DNA of 64,000 bases, taken from positions 62,001 to 126,000 of the forward strand of contig NZ_FOCB01000005.1 in the NCBI RefSeq assembly GCF_900109995.1, given 5' to 3'. The notes under the pieces are model-generated. The model did not search any database. It was not told the origin of the DNA and saw nothing but the letters and a program-made list of their open reading frames with translations. Within the stretch, counting starts at the first letter, position 1; each line of letters opens with the position of its first letter. Source of the DNA: Pseudomonas sp. ok272 (GTDB lineage Bacteria; Pseudomonadota; Gammaproteobacteria; Pseudomonadales; Pseudomonadaceae). A program made the translations under genes and the position numbers. Shown here piece after piece: positions 19,489 to 28,712 of the stretch.

Positions 19489-19550
19489 AGCGATAAACCT
19501 CTGCTGATGTAACCGGGAATGAGCGACCGCAAAAAAATTGTTGTGACGGT

Positions 19551-19577
19551 CAAACAGTTGTTTGAAACATACGTTTA
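19551..19577 (-). promoter_or_regulatory. PsrA-type operator (two overlapping palindromes)
   Basis: CAAACAGTTGTTTG (19551-19564) fits the PsrA box C/GAAAC-N2-4-GTTTG/C exactly. A second, weaker palindrome, GAAACATACGTTTA, overlaps it by one base on the distal side. PsrA is the fatty-acid-responsive TetR regulator of Pseudomonas beta-oxidation genes. The site is correctly placed to control the dehydrogenase at 19488. Confidence 0.75.
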
Positions 19578-19710
19578 CGCCGAAATCTTGTCAAGCATCG
19601 TTCCGTCACCATTCGTCATCAACTGCGTCAAAAGCGCACAGGCACAGCTTCACCGCCGATGCACAAAGCATCAGAGTGATCAGGAAAGATTAGTTGAGCG
19701 AGCAGGATAT

Positions 19711-19740
19711 GCCTGAACGCCACATGGGTGGCGCTCAGGC
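19711..19740 (-). terminator. Hairpin downstream of the small gene
   Basis: GCCTGA-A-CGCCAC pairs with GTGGCG-C-TCAGGC over a short loop, 18 bases after the stop at 19759 (minus). It is a strong hairpin without a T-run, so termination is probable but not certain. Confidence 0.55.
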
Positions 19741-19758
19741 ACAGGGATCAGCGAGGAA

Positions 19759-20055
19759 TCAAGCGTAGGTGTCGATCAACGTCCCGAGGGCTTCATCAGA
19801 GGCCTTGGCGACATTGACGCCCAGTTCCACCTGCAGTTTGCCCTGGGCCATTTCGACCCGGTTACTGGCCACGTCCGACTGTTGGCTGCGATCAACCGAA
19901 CGCATGCGATCGACCTGAGCCTCGGAAGACTGGCTGCTGACCGCGCGTTCGACGGTGGTGTTGGCGATCTGGCTAGCGGCCTGATCGACACGGCTCTGAC
20001 CGGCACTCATGGTGCTCAAGCCAGCGTAAAAAGCGGTGCTTCCCGAGATTTCCAT
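19759..20055 (-). CDS. Small conserved protein resembling a flagellar rod N-terminus
   Basis: 98 residues, starting MEISGSTAFYAGLSTMSAGQ, with GGAGTGATCCC before the ATG. The segment STMSAGQSRVDQAASQIANT resembles the amphipathic N-terminal helix of flagellar rod, hook and filament proteins (the GLSAQQ...ANNLAN pattern), but there is no C-terminal partner helix of the usual kind. It has no signal peptide, membrane segment or cysteine. A similar unknown gene (PA0505) occupies this spot in P. aeruginosa, between the biotin operon and the dehydrogenase. Function unknown; the flagellar likeness may be chance. Confidence 0.75.
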   Translation of the reverse strand: MEISGSTAFYAGLSTMSAGQSRVDQAASQIANTTVERAVSSQSSEAQVDRMRSVDRSQQSDVASNRVEMAQGKLQVELGVNVAKASDEALGTLIDTYA

Positions 20056-20162
20056 GGGATCACTCCATCCTGCAAAGGGTAACCAGGGCTCATTGAAGCA
20101 GAGCCCCCCGGAAAACACCCGACAAAAACACTAATGGCACAGTGCCTTGCCATAGGCAAAAC

Positions 20163-20843
20163 CTAGTCCAGCAAATCCAGTTCAAGGTATTCGGCCACTG
20201 ATTGTGCCGTGACTGCCTTGAGTTTCGGTACCCGGCCCAGGCACGGCGCCGGCAGACGCTCGGCCAGGGTCGCCAGGTTCTCCTCCAGCCGCGATGTCTT
20301 GGGATCGATGATATTGGCCACCCACCCCGCCAACTGCAGACCATCCCGGGCAATCGCCTCGGCGCTGAGCAGCGCATGATTGATGCAGCCCAACCGCATG
20401 CCGACCACCAGGATCACCGGCAACCCCAATGCCATCGCCAAGTCCGAAAGGTTGTCCTGACCCGCCAGCGGCACTCGCCAGCCACCGGCCCCTTCGATCA
20501 AGGTGAAATCGGCCTGCTTGTCCAGGATGTGGCGCATCGGTACCAGCAACGACTGCACCGTCAGCGCGACGCCCGCCTCACGGGCCGCCAGGTGCGGGGC
20601 GATGGCCGGCTCGAACGCCAACGGATTCACCTCGGCGTAGGTCAGCGGCAACGAACACTGCGCCAGCAACGCCAGGGCATCGCTGTTACGCAGCCCTTGG
20701 GGGGTCATCGCGCAACCCGAGGCCACGGGCTTGCCGGCCGCGGTACTCAGCCCCGCCATCTTCGCGGCGTGCAACAGGCCTGCAGCAATGGTGGTCTTGC
20801 CCACGTCGGTATCCGTGCCGGTGATGAAATACGCTGCGCTCAT
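20163..20843 (-). CDS. bioD: Dethiobiotin synthetase
   Basis: Converts diaminopelargonate, CO2 and ATP to dethiobiotin. The P-loop GTDTDVGKTTIAAGLLHAA is near the N-terminus and ADFTLIEGAGGWRVPL gives the Walker-B-like region. The length, 226 residues, is standard. Two ATG codons are adjacent (20846 and 20843); the first overlaps the bioC stop as ATGA, so translation is coupled either way. Last gene of the bioB-F-H-C-D run. No strong terminator is visible downstream, only a weak repeat near 20133-20152. Confidence 0.95.
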   Translation of the reverse strand: MSAAYFITGTDTDVGKTTIAAGLLHAAKMAGLSTAAGKPVASGCAMTPQGLRNSDALALLAQCSLPLTYAEVNPLAFEPAIAPHLAAREAGVALTVQSLLVPMRHILDKQADFTLIEGAGGWRVPLAGQDNLSDLAMALGLPVILVVGMRLGCINHALLSAEAIARDGLQLAGWVANIIDPKTSRLEENLATLAERLPAPCLGRVPKLKAVTAQSVAEYLELDLLD

Positions 20844-21652
20844 CATGGTTTCTCCAACACGGCGTAGACCACCTGGTAAGTCGCGGGCAGCCCTTGCGCC
20901 TGACGAAACTGCTCATAGGCGTCGATCAACGCCAGGATCCGTGCCCGACCGGTCAACCCTCCCGGTCGCCCAGGATTCAGATTGTGTGCGCCCAGGGCCT
21001 TGAGTTCATGGGTCAGGCCACGCACATCCGGATAGTGCAGGACATGCGGGCAGCGCTGCAGGCTCAGGACCTTCAGACCACTGTCCGCGCACAGCTGTTG
21101 ATAGGTACTGAACCCGCGAAAGCGATTGACGTGGACCATACCGTCCACCTCACGCCAGCTGTCGCGCAACTCATACAGCGTCCCCGCGCACAGGCTGGCA
21201 AACGCCAGCACGCCACCGGGCTTGAGCACCCGATAGGCCTCGCTCAACACCGCGGCAAAATCGACACACCATTGCACTGCCAGGCTGGAAAACACCAGGT
21301 CGCAACTGGCATCGCGCAACGGCAGGCTCTCAGCGTCGCCCGCCATGAAATGGTGCGCGCCGCCCAGGGGCCGAGCGTGATTGAGCATGCCTTCGGCGAT
21401 GTCCAGCGCCAGCCCTTCACTGCGCTGAAAGCGCTGCGCCAAGGCCCGACTGAAATGCCCGGTGCCACAACCCACATCCAGCCAGCGATCAGGCGCATGC
21501 CCTGTTGGCAGCCGCGCCATCAACTCCGCGCCGACCGCCCGCTGCAACTCGGCAACGCTGTCATAGCTGGCCGCCGCCCGGGAAAAAGACGCCGCCACCT
21601 GGCGCTTGTCGGGCAGGCGATTGGGCAAGGGAGGAAAAGACAAATCAGTCAT
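20843..21652 (-). CDS. bioC: Malonyl-ACP O-methyltransferase
   Basis: SAM-dependent methyltransferase that caps malonyl-ACP to start pimelate synthesis. Motif I is [17 protein letters not shown] and the following acidic strand is [12 protein letters not shown]. 269 residues. I start at [14 protein letters not shown] (21652); the frame extends upstream to 21736 but that stretch is the end of bioH in another frame. It overlaps bioH by eight bases and the bioD start at its stop codon. Confidence 0.94.
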   Translation of the reverse strand: MTDLSFPPLPNRLPDKRQVAASFSRAAASYDSVAELQRAVGAELMARLPTGHAPDRWLDVGCGTGHFSRALAQRFQRSEGLALDIAEGMLNHARPLGGAHHFMAGDAESLPLRDASCDLVFSSLAVQWCVDFAAVLSEAYRVLKPGGVLAFASLCAGTLYELRDSWREVDGMVHVNRFRGFSTYQQLCADSGLKVLSLQRCPHVLHYPDVRGLTHELKALGAHNLNPGRPGGLTGRARILALIDAYEQFRQAQGLPATYQVVYAVLEKP

Positions 21653-22376
21653 CACGGCACTCATGCAAAAAGGCCTGGATCGCCCCCGCCACTCCATGGG
21701 GGTCTTCCAGAAGAAACGCATGGCTGGCCTGTTCAATCAGACCAACTTCGATATCGGGGAGTAACGCCAGCAGCTCACTGGCCGCCTCGGCAGGGACCAA
21801 GCCATCAAGCCCGGCGAACAGATGCAACTGTGGTCCGCGAAAAGCCAGCAAGGCCTGGCGGGTGTCGAGTTGGGCCAGCAACTCCAGGCCGCTCATCAGC
21901 ACCGCGCTCGCCGTATGGGGCGCACCGCCCAGCAACAGCCGCGCAAGCCCGCGCGGGTCTTCGGCGCCCTGGGCACACAAGAGACTGAAGCGCTTGAGGG
22001 TCATGCGCGGGTCGGCACTGCAGCCCGCCAGAAAACCATCGAAGGTTTCATTCGGCATGGCGCATGCCCACGGGTCCTGAGCAACAAAGGACGGATTGCT
22101 CGCCAGGGTCAGCAGCCCGCAGCAGCGCTCGCCCCGGCGTGCCGCCAACTCGGAGGCCAGCATCCCGCCGAGCGACCAGCCGCCCAGCCAGGTGTCGGGC
22201 GGCACGCGGGCGTCCAACTCATCGAGCCATTGCTCAAGGTCGCTCGACTCCAGTTCCGGCAACGGCTCGATCTCGACCCGCAGGTGTTCGTCCAACCCTT
22301 GCAAGGCGGCGGCCAGGGGCTCCAACGGCGATACGCCGAGCCCCCAACCCGGCAACAGCATCAGACGATTACGCAT
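21645..22376 (-). CDS. bioH: Pimeloyl-ACP methyl ester esterase
   Basis: Alpha/beta hydrolase of 243 residues that removes the methyl cap once the pimeloyl chain is complete. Catalytic Ser68 is in GGWSLGGM, and the histidine is in [14 protein letters not shown]. It overlaps bioF by eight bases and bioC by eight, so it is firmly within the operon. Its presence with BioC shows the BioC-BioH route to pimelate rather than BioI or BioW. Confidence 0.93.
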   Translation of the reverse strand: MRNRLMLLPGWGLGVSPLEPLAAALQGLDEHLRVEIEPLPELESSDLEQWLDELDARVPPDTWLGGWSLGGMLASELAARRGERCCGLLTLASNPSFVAQDPWACAMPNETFDGFLAGCSADPRMTLKRFSLLCAQGAEDPRGLARLLLGGAPHTASAVLMSGLELLAQLDTRQALLAFRGPQLHLFAGLDGLVPAEAASELLALLPDIEVGLIEQASHAFLLEDPHGVAGAIQAFLHECRDD

Positions 22377-23547
22377 GGTTCGGCACCGCCCTTAGTTGCT
22401 GAACACAATCGGCCAGACCTTCTAACAATAGCTGCACCTGAGCTTCGCTGTGGGCGGCGGTCAAGGTCACGCGCAACCGAGCACTGCCGGCCGGCACGGT
22501 GGGCGGACGAATGGCCGTGACCATCAGCCCGCGCGCGCGCAGCATCTGCGAAAAAAGCACGGCACGCCCGGCATCGCCGATCATGATCGGTTGAATCGGC
22601 GTGGCGCTGTCCATCAGCGCCAGGCCAATCTGCTCGGCGCCGTGACGGAACTGGCGGATCAGCGCCTGCAAATGCTCACGCCGCCAATGTTCGGTGCGCA
22701 GCAGTTCAAGGCTTTTAAGGGTGGCACAGGCCAGCGCGGGGGGCTGGCTGGTGGTGTAGATGTAGGGCCGGGCGAACTGGATCAGGCTCTCGATCAGGTC
22801 ATCGCTGCCCGCCACAAATGCCCCAGCCGTGCCGAACGCCTTGCCCAGGGTGCCGACCAACACCGGCACATCCTCCAGGCTCAAGCCAAAATGCTCGACG
22901 ATCCCGCCACCGTTGGCCCCCAACGGGCCAAAACCATGGGCATCGTCGACCATCAGCCACGCGCCCTTGGCCCGGGCTTCCAGGGCCAAGGCCGGTAGAT
23001 CGGCGATATCGCCGTCCATGCTGAACACCCCATCGGTCACCACCAGCGTATTGCCGGTGGCGTTCTCCAGGCGCTTGGCCAGGCTGACGGGGTCGTTATG
23101 CAGATAACGCTGGAACCGCGCACCGGAGAGCAAGCCGGCGTCCAGCAGCGAGGCGTGATTGAGGCGGTCTTCGAGCACCGTGTCGCCCTGCCCGACCAGC
23201 GCCGTGACCGCGCCGAGGTTGGCCATGTAACCGGTGGTAAACAACAGCGCCCGTGGGCGACCGGTCAGGTCGGCCAAGGCCTCTTCAAGGGCGTGGTGCG
23301 GGCTGCTATGGCCGATCACCAGGTGCGAGGCGCCGCCGCCGACACCCCAGCGGGCAGCGCCGGCACGCCAGGCTTCGATCACCTGCGGGTGATTGGCCAG
23401 GCCCAGGTAATCGTTGTTGCAGAACGCCAGCAACGGCTGGCCATCGACCACCACCTTCGGCCCCTGGGGGCTTTGCAGCAAGGGCCGTTGGCGATAGAGG
23501 TGTTCGGCACGACGGGCAGCAAGGCGTGCAGCGAGATTGAAGGACAT
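22369..23547 (-). CDS. bioF: 8-amino-7-oxononanoate synthase
   Basis: PLP enzyme condensing pimeloyl-ACP with alanine. The 392-residue protein begins [18 protein letters not shown]. Seen are [15 protein letters not shown], the [10 protein letters not shown] cofactor segment and the lysine in [14 protein letters not shown]. The frame is open up to 23634, but the extra part lies in a REP repeat, so ATG 23547 is preferred. A REP pair separates it from bioB, which may lower expression or end part of the bioB transcripts. Confidence 0.95.
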   Translation of the reverse strand: MSFNLAARLAARRAEHLYRQRPLLQSPQGPKVVVDGQPLLAFCNNDYLGLANHPQVIEAWRAGAARWGVGGGASHLVIGHSSPHHALEEALADLTGRPRALLFTTGYMANLGAVTALVGQGDTVLEDRLNHASLLDAGLLSGARFQRYLHNDPVSLAKRLENATGNTLVVTDGVFSMDGDIADLPALALEARAKGAWLMVDDAHGFGPLGANGGGIVEHFGLSLEDVPVLVGTLGKAFGTAGAFVAGSDDLIESLIQFARPYIYTTSQPPALACATLKSLELLRTEHWRREHLQALIRQFRHGAEQIGLALMDSATPIQPIMIGDAGRAVLFSQMLRARGLMVTAIRPPTVPAGSARLRVTLTAAHSEAQVQLLLEGLADCVQQLRAVPNHA

Positions 23548-23597
23548 GCAGGCCTCGGCAGTCAGATCACATAAATCGGGGTAGGCACACAATCCAA

Positions 23598-23687
23598 TGT
23601 GGGAGCGGGCTTGCTCGCGAAGACGGACTGACATTCAACATCGATGTCGACTGAACCGACGCTTTCGCGAGCAAGCCCGCTCCCACA
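23598..23687. repeat. REP doublet between bioB and bioF
   Basis: Arms TGTGGGAGCGGGCTTGCTCG... (23598-23620) and its complement (23665-23687), inverted, with a 44-base spacer. GGCTTGC variant of the window-wide REP family. Confidence 0.9.
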
Positions 23688-23728
23688 AGGGGTTGAGTCC
23701 ATCCACTCAGAGGAATCAGTGGATGGGC

Positions 23729-24784
23729 TCAAACCGCAGCGTTATAGAACTGCTCGCTGCTCTTTTGCTCCACCAGCGCCTGCTCAATGGCCGCCTGGTG
23801 CACCTCATCGGCGTGACCTTCGCCCGCTTCGGGCTGGATACCCAAGCGCGCGAACAGTTGCATGTCCTGGTCCGCCTGAGGGTTGGACGTGGTCAGCAAC
23901 TTGTCGCCGTAGAAAATCGAGTTGGCACCGGCGAAGAACGCCAGGGCCTGCATCTGCTCGTTCATCGCTTCGCGGCCAGCGGAGAGGCGCACGTGGGATT
24001 GCGGCATCAGGATCCGCGCAACCGCGAGCATGCGGATGAAGTCGAACGGGTCGACGTCGTCGGCGTTTTCCAGCGGTGTGCCGGCGACCTTGACCAACAT
24101 GTTGATCGGCACCGACTCCGGGTGCTCCGGCAGGTTGGCCAACTGGATCAGCAGGTTGGCGCGGTCGTCCAGCGACTCGCCCATGCCCAGGATGCCGCCC
24201 GAGCAGATCTTCATCCCCGAATCACGCACGTACGCCAAGGTCTGCAGGCGCTCGCCATAGGTGCGGGTGGTGATGATGCTGCCGTAGAACTCCGGCGAGG
24301 TGTCGAGGTTGTGGTTGTAGTAGTCCAGGCCAGCGCTGGCCAGCGCCTCGGTCTGGTCCTGGTCGAGCCGGCCGAGGGTCATGCAGGTTTCCAGGCCCAT
24401 GGCCTTCACGCCCTTGACCATCTCCAGCACGTAGGGCATGTCCTTGGCCGACGGATGCTTCCAGGCCGCGCCCATGCAAAAACGGGTCGAACCAATGGCC
24501 TTGGCACGCGCGGCCTCTTCGAGGACCTTCTGCACCTCCATCAGCTTTTCTTTTTCCAGGCCGGTGTTGTAGTGACCGGACTGCGGACAATATTTGCAAT
24601 CTTCCGGGCAAGCGCCGGTCTTGATCGACAGCAGGGTCGACACCTGGACCCGGTTTGCGTCGAAATGCGCACGGTGCACCGTCTGCGCCTGGAACAACAG
24701 GTCGTTGAAGGGCTGGGTAAACAGCGCCCGTACTTCGGCCAAAGACCAATCGTGACGCAATTTGGCGGTGATGCTGGCGCTCAT
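23729..24784 (-). CDS. bioB: Biotin synthase
   Basis: Radical SAM enzyme that inserts sulphur into dethiobiotin. The 4Fe-4S motif CxxxCxxC is C59, C63, C66 in [13 protein letters not shown]. The second-cluster ligands are in [18 protein letters not shown] and the RLSAGRE arginine. 351 residues. First gene of the biotin operon, divergent from comF with a 94-base promoter region. AGGAAA lies upstream of the ATG. I see no obvious BirA or BioR box. Confidence 0.96.
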   Translation of the reverse strand: MSASITAKLRHDWSLAEVRALFTQPFNDLLFQAQTVHRAHFDANRVQVSTLLSIKTGACPEDCKYCPQSGHYNTGLEKEKLMEVQKVLEEAARAKAIGSTRFCMGAAWKHPSAKDMPYVLEMVKGVKAMGLETCMTLGRLDQDQTEALASAGLDYYNHNLDTSPEFYGSIITTRTYGERLQTLAYVRDSGMKICSGGILGMGESLDDRANLLIQLANLPEHPESVPINMLVKVAGTPLENADDVDPFDFIRMLAVARILMPQSHVRLSAGREAMNEQMQALAFFAGANSIFYGDKLLTTSNPQADQDMQLFARLGIQPEAGEGHADEVHQAAIEQALVEQKSSEQFYNAAV

Positions 24785-24878
24785 CGGCTAATTTCCTTTC
24801 TTATGCTTGATACACGCTCGGGACAATGGCGTTCCCACAGGCGCTACACGGATGTTTCGGCATATTTAAGGAAGAGTC

Positions 24879-25619
24879 ATGCGCTGTCAACCACGATACG
24901 AAGGACCGGTTTACATCTGGCTAAAAAACATACAGCAGTGTTTGCTCTGCGATGAAGCCACCGACACCCCTCAGCCTATTTGCACCCCCTGCGAGACCGA
25001 ACTGCCCTGGCTCGGCGATCATTGCCAGATATGTGCCGTGCCGCTGCCCATGTCCGGTCTGACCTGCGGCCAATGCTTGAAGGCGCCGCCGGCGTTCGAG
25101 CAGGTGATCGCGCCCTGGACCTACAGCTTCCCGATCGACAGCCTGATCACCCGCTTCAAGCATTCGGCAAACTGGCCCTACGGCCACCTTTTGGCCGAAC
25201 TTCTCGCACAATCGCTGCAACATCGCTTCAACGAAGGCCTGGCGCAGCCCGACGCGCTGGTGCCGGTCCCGCTGGCCCGCAAACGCCTGCGCGCGCGGGG
25301 TTTCAATCAAGCGGCGATGCTTGCCCATTGGCTGCGCGAGCGGTTGCTGATCCCGTGCGACGAACACCTGGTACAGCGCATCCACCACACCCCCACGCAA
25401 CAGGCCCTGACCGCCGACGCTCGCCAACGAAACCTGCGCAACGCCTTCGCGCTGACGACCACCGCCCAGGTTGCGGGGCGCCACCTGGCGCTGGTCGACG
25501 ATGTGCTCACCACTGGCGCCACCGCCCGCAGCCTCGCCCGCCTGTTGTGCAATGCCGGCGCGGCGCGGGTCGATGTCTATTGCCTGGCCCGCACGCCAAA
25601 AACCGCCGCCTCGACTTGA
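24879..25619 (+). CDS. comF: ComF-family phosphoribosyltransferase-like protein
   Basis: 246 residues. An N-terminal double zinc-finger region (CLLCDE, CTPC, CQIC, CGQC within residues 21-66) is followed by a type I phosphoribosyltransferase fold with the PRPP loop LALVDDVLTTGATARS. The family is needed for DNA uptake in naturally competent bacteria and is also linked to PriA-dependent restart, so the role in Pseudomonas is open. AGGAAGAGTC precedes the ATG. Its end is separated by 58 bases from modE. Confidence 0.9.
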   Translation: MRCQPRYEGPVYIWLKNIQQCLLCDEATDTPQPICTPCETELPWLGDHCQICAVPLPMSGLTCGQCLKAPPAFEQVIAPWTYSFPIDSLITRFKHSANWPYGHLLAELLAQSLQHRFNEGLAQPDALVPVPLARKRLRARGFNQAAMLAHWLRERLLIPCDEHLVQRIHHTPTQQALTADARQRNLRNAFALTTTAQVAGRHLALVDDVLTTGATARSLARLLCNAGAARVDVYCLARTPKTAAST

Positions 25620-25677
25620 CGCAAGCCAACGAAGCCGCCAACGTCCACTTCCATCACCCCCGCTTGCAGCCCCGACC

Positions 25678-26442
25678 ATGCCCCTGTCCAGCTTGTTGTC
25701 CCAACACATCGTCCGGCGCCCGCAACGCATCGCGCTGCTGCAACACATCGCCGAACAAGGCTCGATCACCCGTGCCGCGAAGAGCGCCGGGATCAGCTAC
25801 AAAGCGGCGTGGGATGCCATCGACGAGTTGAACAACCTGGCGCAAAAACCGCTGGTGGAACGCAGCATCGGTGGCAAGGGCGGCGGCGGCGCCAAGCTGT
25901 CCGCTGAAGGGGAGCGGGTGCTGCGCCTGTATCAACGTTTGCAAGCCTTGCAGGCCCAAGTGCTGGAAGCCGCCGAAGATGCCAGCGATCTCGACCTGCT
26001 CGGCCGCCTGATGCTGCGCACCAGCGCCCGCAACCAACTGCATGGCCAGGTCACCCACATCGAAGCCCAAGGGCACAACGACCTGATCACCCTGACCCTG
26101 GCCGGCGGGCTGGCCCTGCACGCACGGATCACCCACGACAGCACCCAACACCTGGAGCTGCGCCCCGGCACCGAAGTGGTGGCCTTGATCAAGGCCGGAT
26201 GGCTCGAACTGCTCGGCCCGGACCAGGCGGCCAGCGCTGGCTACAACTGCCTGCAAGGGACGGTCGATGAAATCCTCGATGCCCAGGACGGTCCCAGTGA
26301 AGTGCGTATCGCACTGCCGTCGGGCCAGACGCTGTGTGCGCTGGCCGAGCCCATCCAGTTGAGAACCCTGGGCCTGGACGCGAAAAAGCCCGTCCGGGTG
26401 CAGTTCGCCCCGACCAACGTCCTGCTCGGCACGCCGCTGTAG
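25678..26442 (+). CDS. modE: Molybdate-responsive regulator ModE
   Basis: 254 residues. An N-terminal LysR-like winged helix (ALLQHIAEQGSITRAAKSAG, SYKAAWDAIDELNNLAQKPL, ERSIGGKGGGG) is followed by two molybdate-binding TOBE-type domains (around 118-185 and 190-254; SARNQLHGQVTHIE and NCLQGTVDEILDAQ). It normally represses modABC and activates molybdoenzyme genes when Mo is sufficient. No modABC genes lie in this window, so it must act elsewhere. The start ATG 25678 has only a weak ribosome site; the frame extends upstream through comF without a better start. Confidence 0.9.
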   Translation: MPLSSLLSQHIVRRPQRIALLQHIAEQGSITRAAKSAGISYKAAWDAIDELNNLAQKPLVERSIGGKGGGGAKLSAEGERVLRLYQRLQALQAQVLEAAEDASDLDLLGRLMLRTSARNQLHGQVTHIEAQGHNDLITLTLAGGLALHARITHDSTQHLELRPGTEVVALIKAGWLELLGPDQAASAGYNCLQGTVDEILDAQDGPSEVRIALPSGQTLCALAEPIQLRTLGLDAKKPVRVQFAPTNVLLGTPL

Positions 26443-26519
26443 CTGCCTCGCGCCCAGGTGCAACATAAGCGTCATAAACCCGCTTTAAGGTGACTGCAAA
26501 AACCAGCAGGAAGCCTGAT

Positions 26520-28421
26520 GTGAGCCTATTAGAAGAAAACCAAGCCACCGACCTCGAAACCATGGTCGGCCTCAGCCGCCGTCGCTTCATCAGCGCCGGA
26601 GCCTTGTGCGGCGCCGCGATGTTCCTGGGGGGCAACCTGCTGAGCCGCAGCGTGCTGGCCGCCAGTGTCAGCGCCGCCAACAGCAACCTGCTGGGGTTTG
26701 CCAGCATCCCCGCTGCCACCCACGACACCCTCACCTTGCCGCCCGGCTACCGCGCGTCGGTGTTGATCAGTTGGGGCCAGCCGCTGCACGCCCAAGGTCC
26801 GGCCTTCGACCCCAGCGGCAACGGCAGCGCCGAGCACCAGGAACTGCAGTTCGGCGACAACAACGACGGCATGAGCCTGTTCCCCTTCCCCGGCGACGAC
26901 AACCGGGCGCTGATGGCCATCAACAACGAATACACCAACTACCGCTACCTCTACCCTCATGGCGGCATGCCGCAGTCGGCCGCCGACGTGCACAAGGCAC
27001 AGGCCTGCGAAGGGGTGTCGGTGATCGAAGTACAGCGCAAGGGCGACCAGTGGCAGTTCGTCCAGGGTTCGCCCTACAACCGGCGCATCCACGGCAACAC
27101 ACCGATTCGCGTCGCCGGCCCGGCCGCCAGCCATGCGCTGCTCAAGACCAGTGCCGATCCCAAGGGCCAGACAGTCCTGGGCACCTTCCAGAACTGCGCC
27201 AACGGCAAGACGCCGTGGGGCACTTATCTGACCTGCGAAGAGAACTTCACCGACTGCTTCGGCAGCAGCGACCCACAGCAAACGTTCGATGCCGCGCAAA
27301 AACGCTACGGCGCCGTGGCCACCAGCAAAGAGATCAACTGGCACCCGCACGACCCGCGCTTTGACCTGGCGCACAACCCCAACGAGCTCAACCGCCACGG
27401 CTGGGTGGTGGAGATCGACCCGTTCGATCCAACGTCGACGCCGGTCAAGCGCACCGCCCTGGGGCGCTTCAAACACGAGAACGCGGCCCTGGCCGAAACC
27501 CATGACGGCCGCGCCGTGGTGTACATGGGCGACGATGAGCGCGGCGAGTTCATCTACAAATTCATCAGCCGCGACAGAATCAATCACACGGATGCCAAGG
27601 CCAATCGCGACCTGCTGGACCACGGCACCCTGTACGTGGCGCGCTTCGACGCCGGCGACAACAACCCCGACCACCCCAAGGGCCAGGGCCAGTGGATCGA
27701 GCTGACTCACGGCCAGCACGGCATCGATGCCAGCGCCGGCTTCGCCGACCAGGCCCAGGTGCTGATCCAGGCGCGCCTGGCCGCCAGCGTGGTCGGCGCC
27801 ACGCGCATGGACCGCCCCGAGTGGATCGTCGTCAGCCCCACCGACGGCCAGGTCTATTGCACCCTGACCAACAACGCCAAGCGCGGCGAAGATGGCCAAC
27901 CGGTGGGCGGCCCCAACCCTCGGGAGAAAAACGTCTACGGGCAGATCCTGCGCTGGCGCACCGAAGGTGATGACCATGGCGCAGACACCTTCGGCTGGGA
28001 CCTGTTCGTGGTCGCGGGCAACCCCGCCGTGCATGCCGGCACCGCCAAGGCCGGCTCGTCGAACATCAACCCACAGAACATGTTCAACAGCCCCGATGGC
28101 CTGGGCTTCGACGACGCCGGGCGCTTGTGGATCCTCAGCGACGGGGACTACAGCAACGCAGGCGATTTCGCCGGCATGGGCAACAACCAGATGCTCTGCG
28201 CCGACCCGGCCACCGGCGAAATCCGCCGATTCATGGTCGGTCCGGTCGGCTGCGAAGTGACCGGCATCAGTTTCTCCCCGGACCAGAAGACCCTGTTCGT
28301 CGGCATCCAGCACCCGGGTGAAAACGGTGGATCGACCTTCCCCGAACACTTGCCCAACGGCAAGCCGCGCTCTTCGGTGATGGCGATTTCCCGGATCGAT
28401 GGCGGGATCGTCGGCGCCTGA
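26520..28421 (+). CDS. phoX: PhoX-family alkaline phosphatase, Tat-exported
   Basis: 633 residues. A twin-arginine signal is clear (LSRRRFISAGALCGAAMFLG), so the protein is exported folded to the periplasm. The family uses Fe3+ and Ca2+ and hydrolyses phosphate esters. Motifs include TYLTCEENFTDCFG, KRTALGRFKHENAAL and DGLGFDDAGRLWILSDGDYS. The start is GTG 26520, six bases after AGGAAG; a GTG at 26490 is the longer alternative. In this genus some PhoX-like proteins are called DUF839. No Pho box was recognised in the 77 bases between modE and the start. Confidence 0.85.
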   Translation: MSLLEENQATDLETMVGLSRRRFISAGALCGAAMFLGGNLLSRSVLAASVSAANSNLLGFASIPAATHDTLTLPPGYRASVLISWGQPLHAQGPAFDPSGNGSAEHQELQFGDNNDGMSLFPFPGDDNRALMAINNEYTNYRYLYPHGGMPQSAADVHKAQACEGVSVIEVQRKGDQWQFVQGSPYNRRIHGNTPIRVAGPAASHALLKTSADPKGQTVLGTFQNCANGKTPWGTYLTCEENFTDCFGSSDPQQTFDAAQKRYGAVATSKEINWHPHDPRFDLAHNPNELNRHGWVVEIDPFDPTSTPVKRTALGRFKHENAALAETHDGRAVVYMGDDERGEFIYKFISRDRINHTDAKANRDLLDHGTLYVARFDAGDNNPDHPKGQGQWIELTHGQHGIDASAGFADQAQVLIQARLAASVVGATRMDRPEWIVVSPTDGQVYCTLTNNAKRGEDGQPVGGPNPREKNVYGQILRWRTEGDDHGADTFGWDLFVVAGNPAVHAGTAKAGSSNINPQNMFNSPDGLGFDDAGRLWILSDGDYSNAGDFAGMGNNQMLCADPATGEIRRFMVGPVGCEVTGISFSPDQKTLFVGIQHPGENGGSTFPEHLPNGKPRSSVMAISRIDGGIVGA

Positions 28422-28433
28422 TACGCCGCCCTT

Positions 28434-28605
28434 TCGCGAACGGGCTCGCTCCCACAGGGTCATGCGGTTCACTTAAGCTCGCCACGGACTGTTTGAATGT
28501 CGAGATGACCTTAAGTGAACAGTATTGCGTTCCCACAGGGGGTCTGTGACACAAGCAGAGGCTGTGTTCACTGAAGATCCAATGTGGGAGCGAGCCTGCT
28601 CGCGA
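28434..28605. repeat. REP elements after phoX
   Basis: A degenerate REP (28434-28457, TCGCGAACGGGCTCGCTCCC) and a full one in the opposite sense (28583-28605). The spacing is longer (125 bases) than in the usual doublets. Confidence 0.8.
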
Positions 28606-28712
28606 TGACGTCAGCGCAAACGCCTCCCAGCTCAAGCCGAGCCCCTTAATCCCTGTCATCTGCGCTACCATGCCCGGTCGGACGCGGCAGCCTGCTGCGC
28701 GCAGGAGTCAGC

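Noticed and set aside
14242..19512. Long plus-strand frames (577 and 585 codons) opposite the two acyl-CoA dehydrogenases
   Set aside because: They mirror each other because the paralogues do; composition and lack of ribosome sites mark them as shadows.
19519..19716. A 65-codon frame between the dehydrogenase and the small gene
   Set aside because: It overlaps the PsrA operator region and has no ribosome site; better explained as promoter DNA.
26529..28472. A 647-codon minus-strand frame opposite phoX
   Set aside because: Shadow of the phoX codons; it starts in a REP and has no recognisable family.
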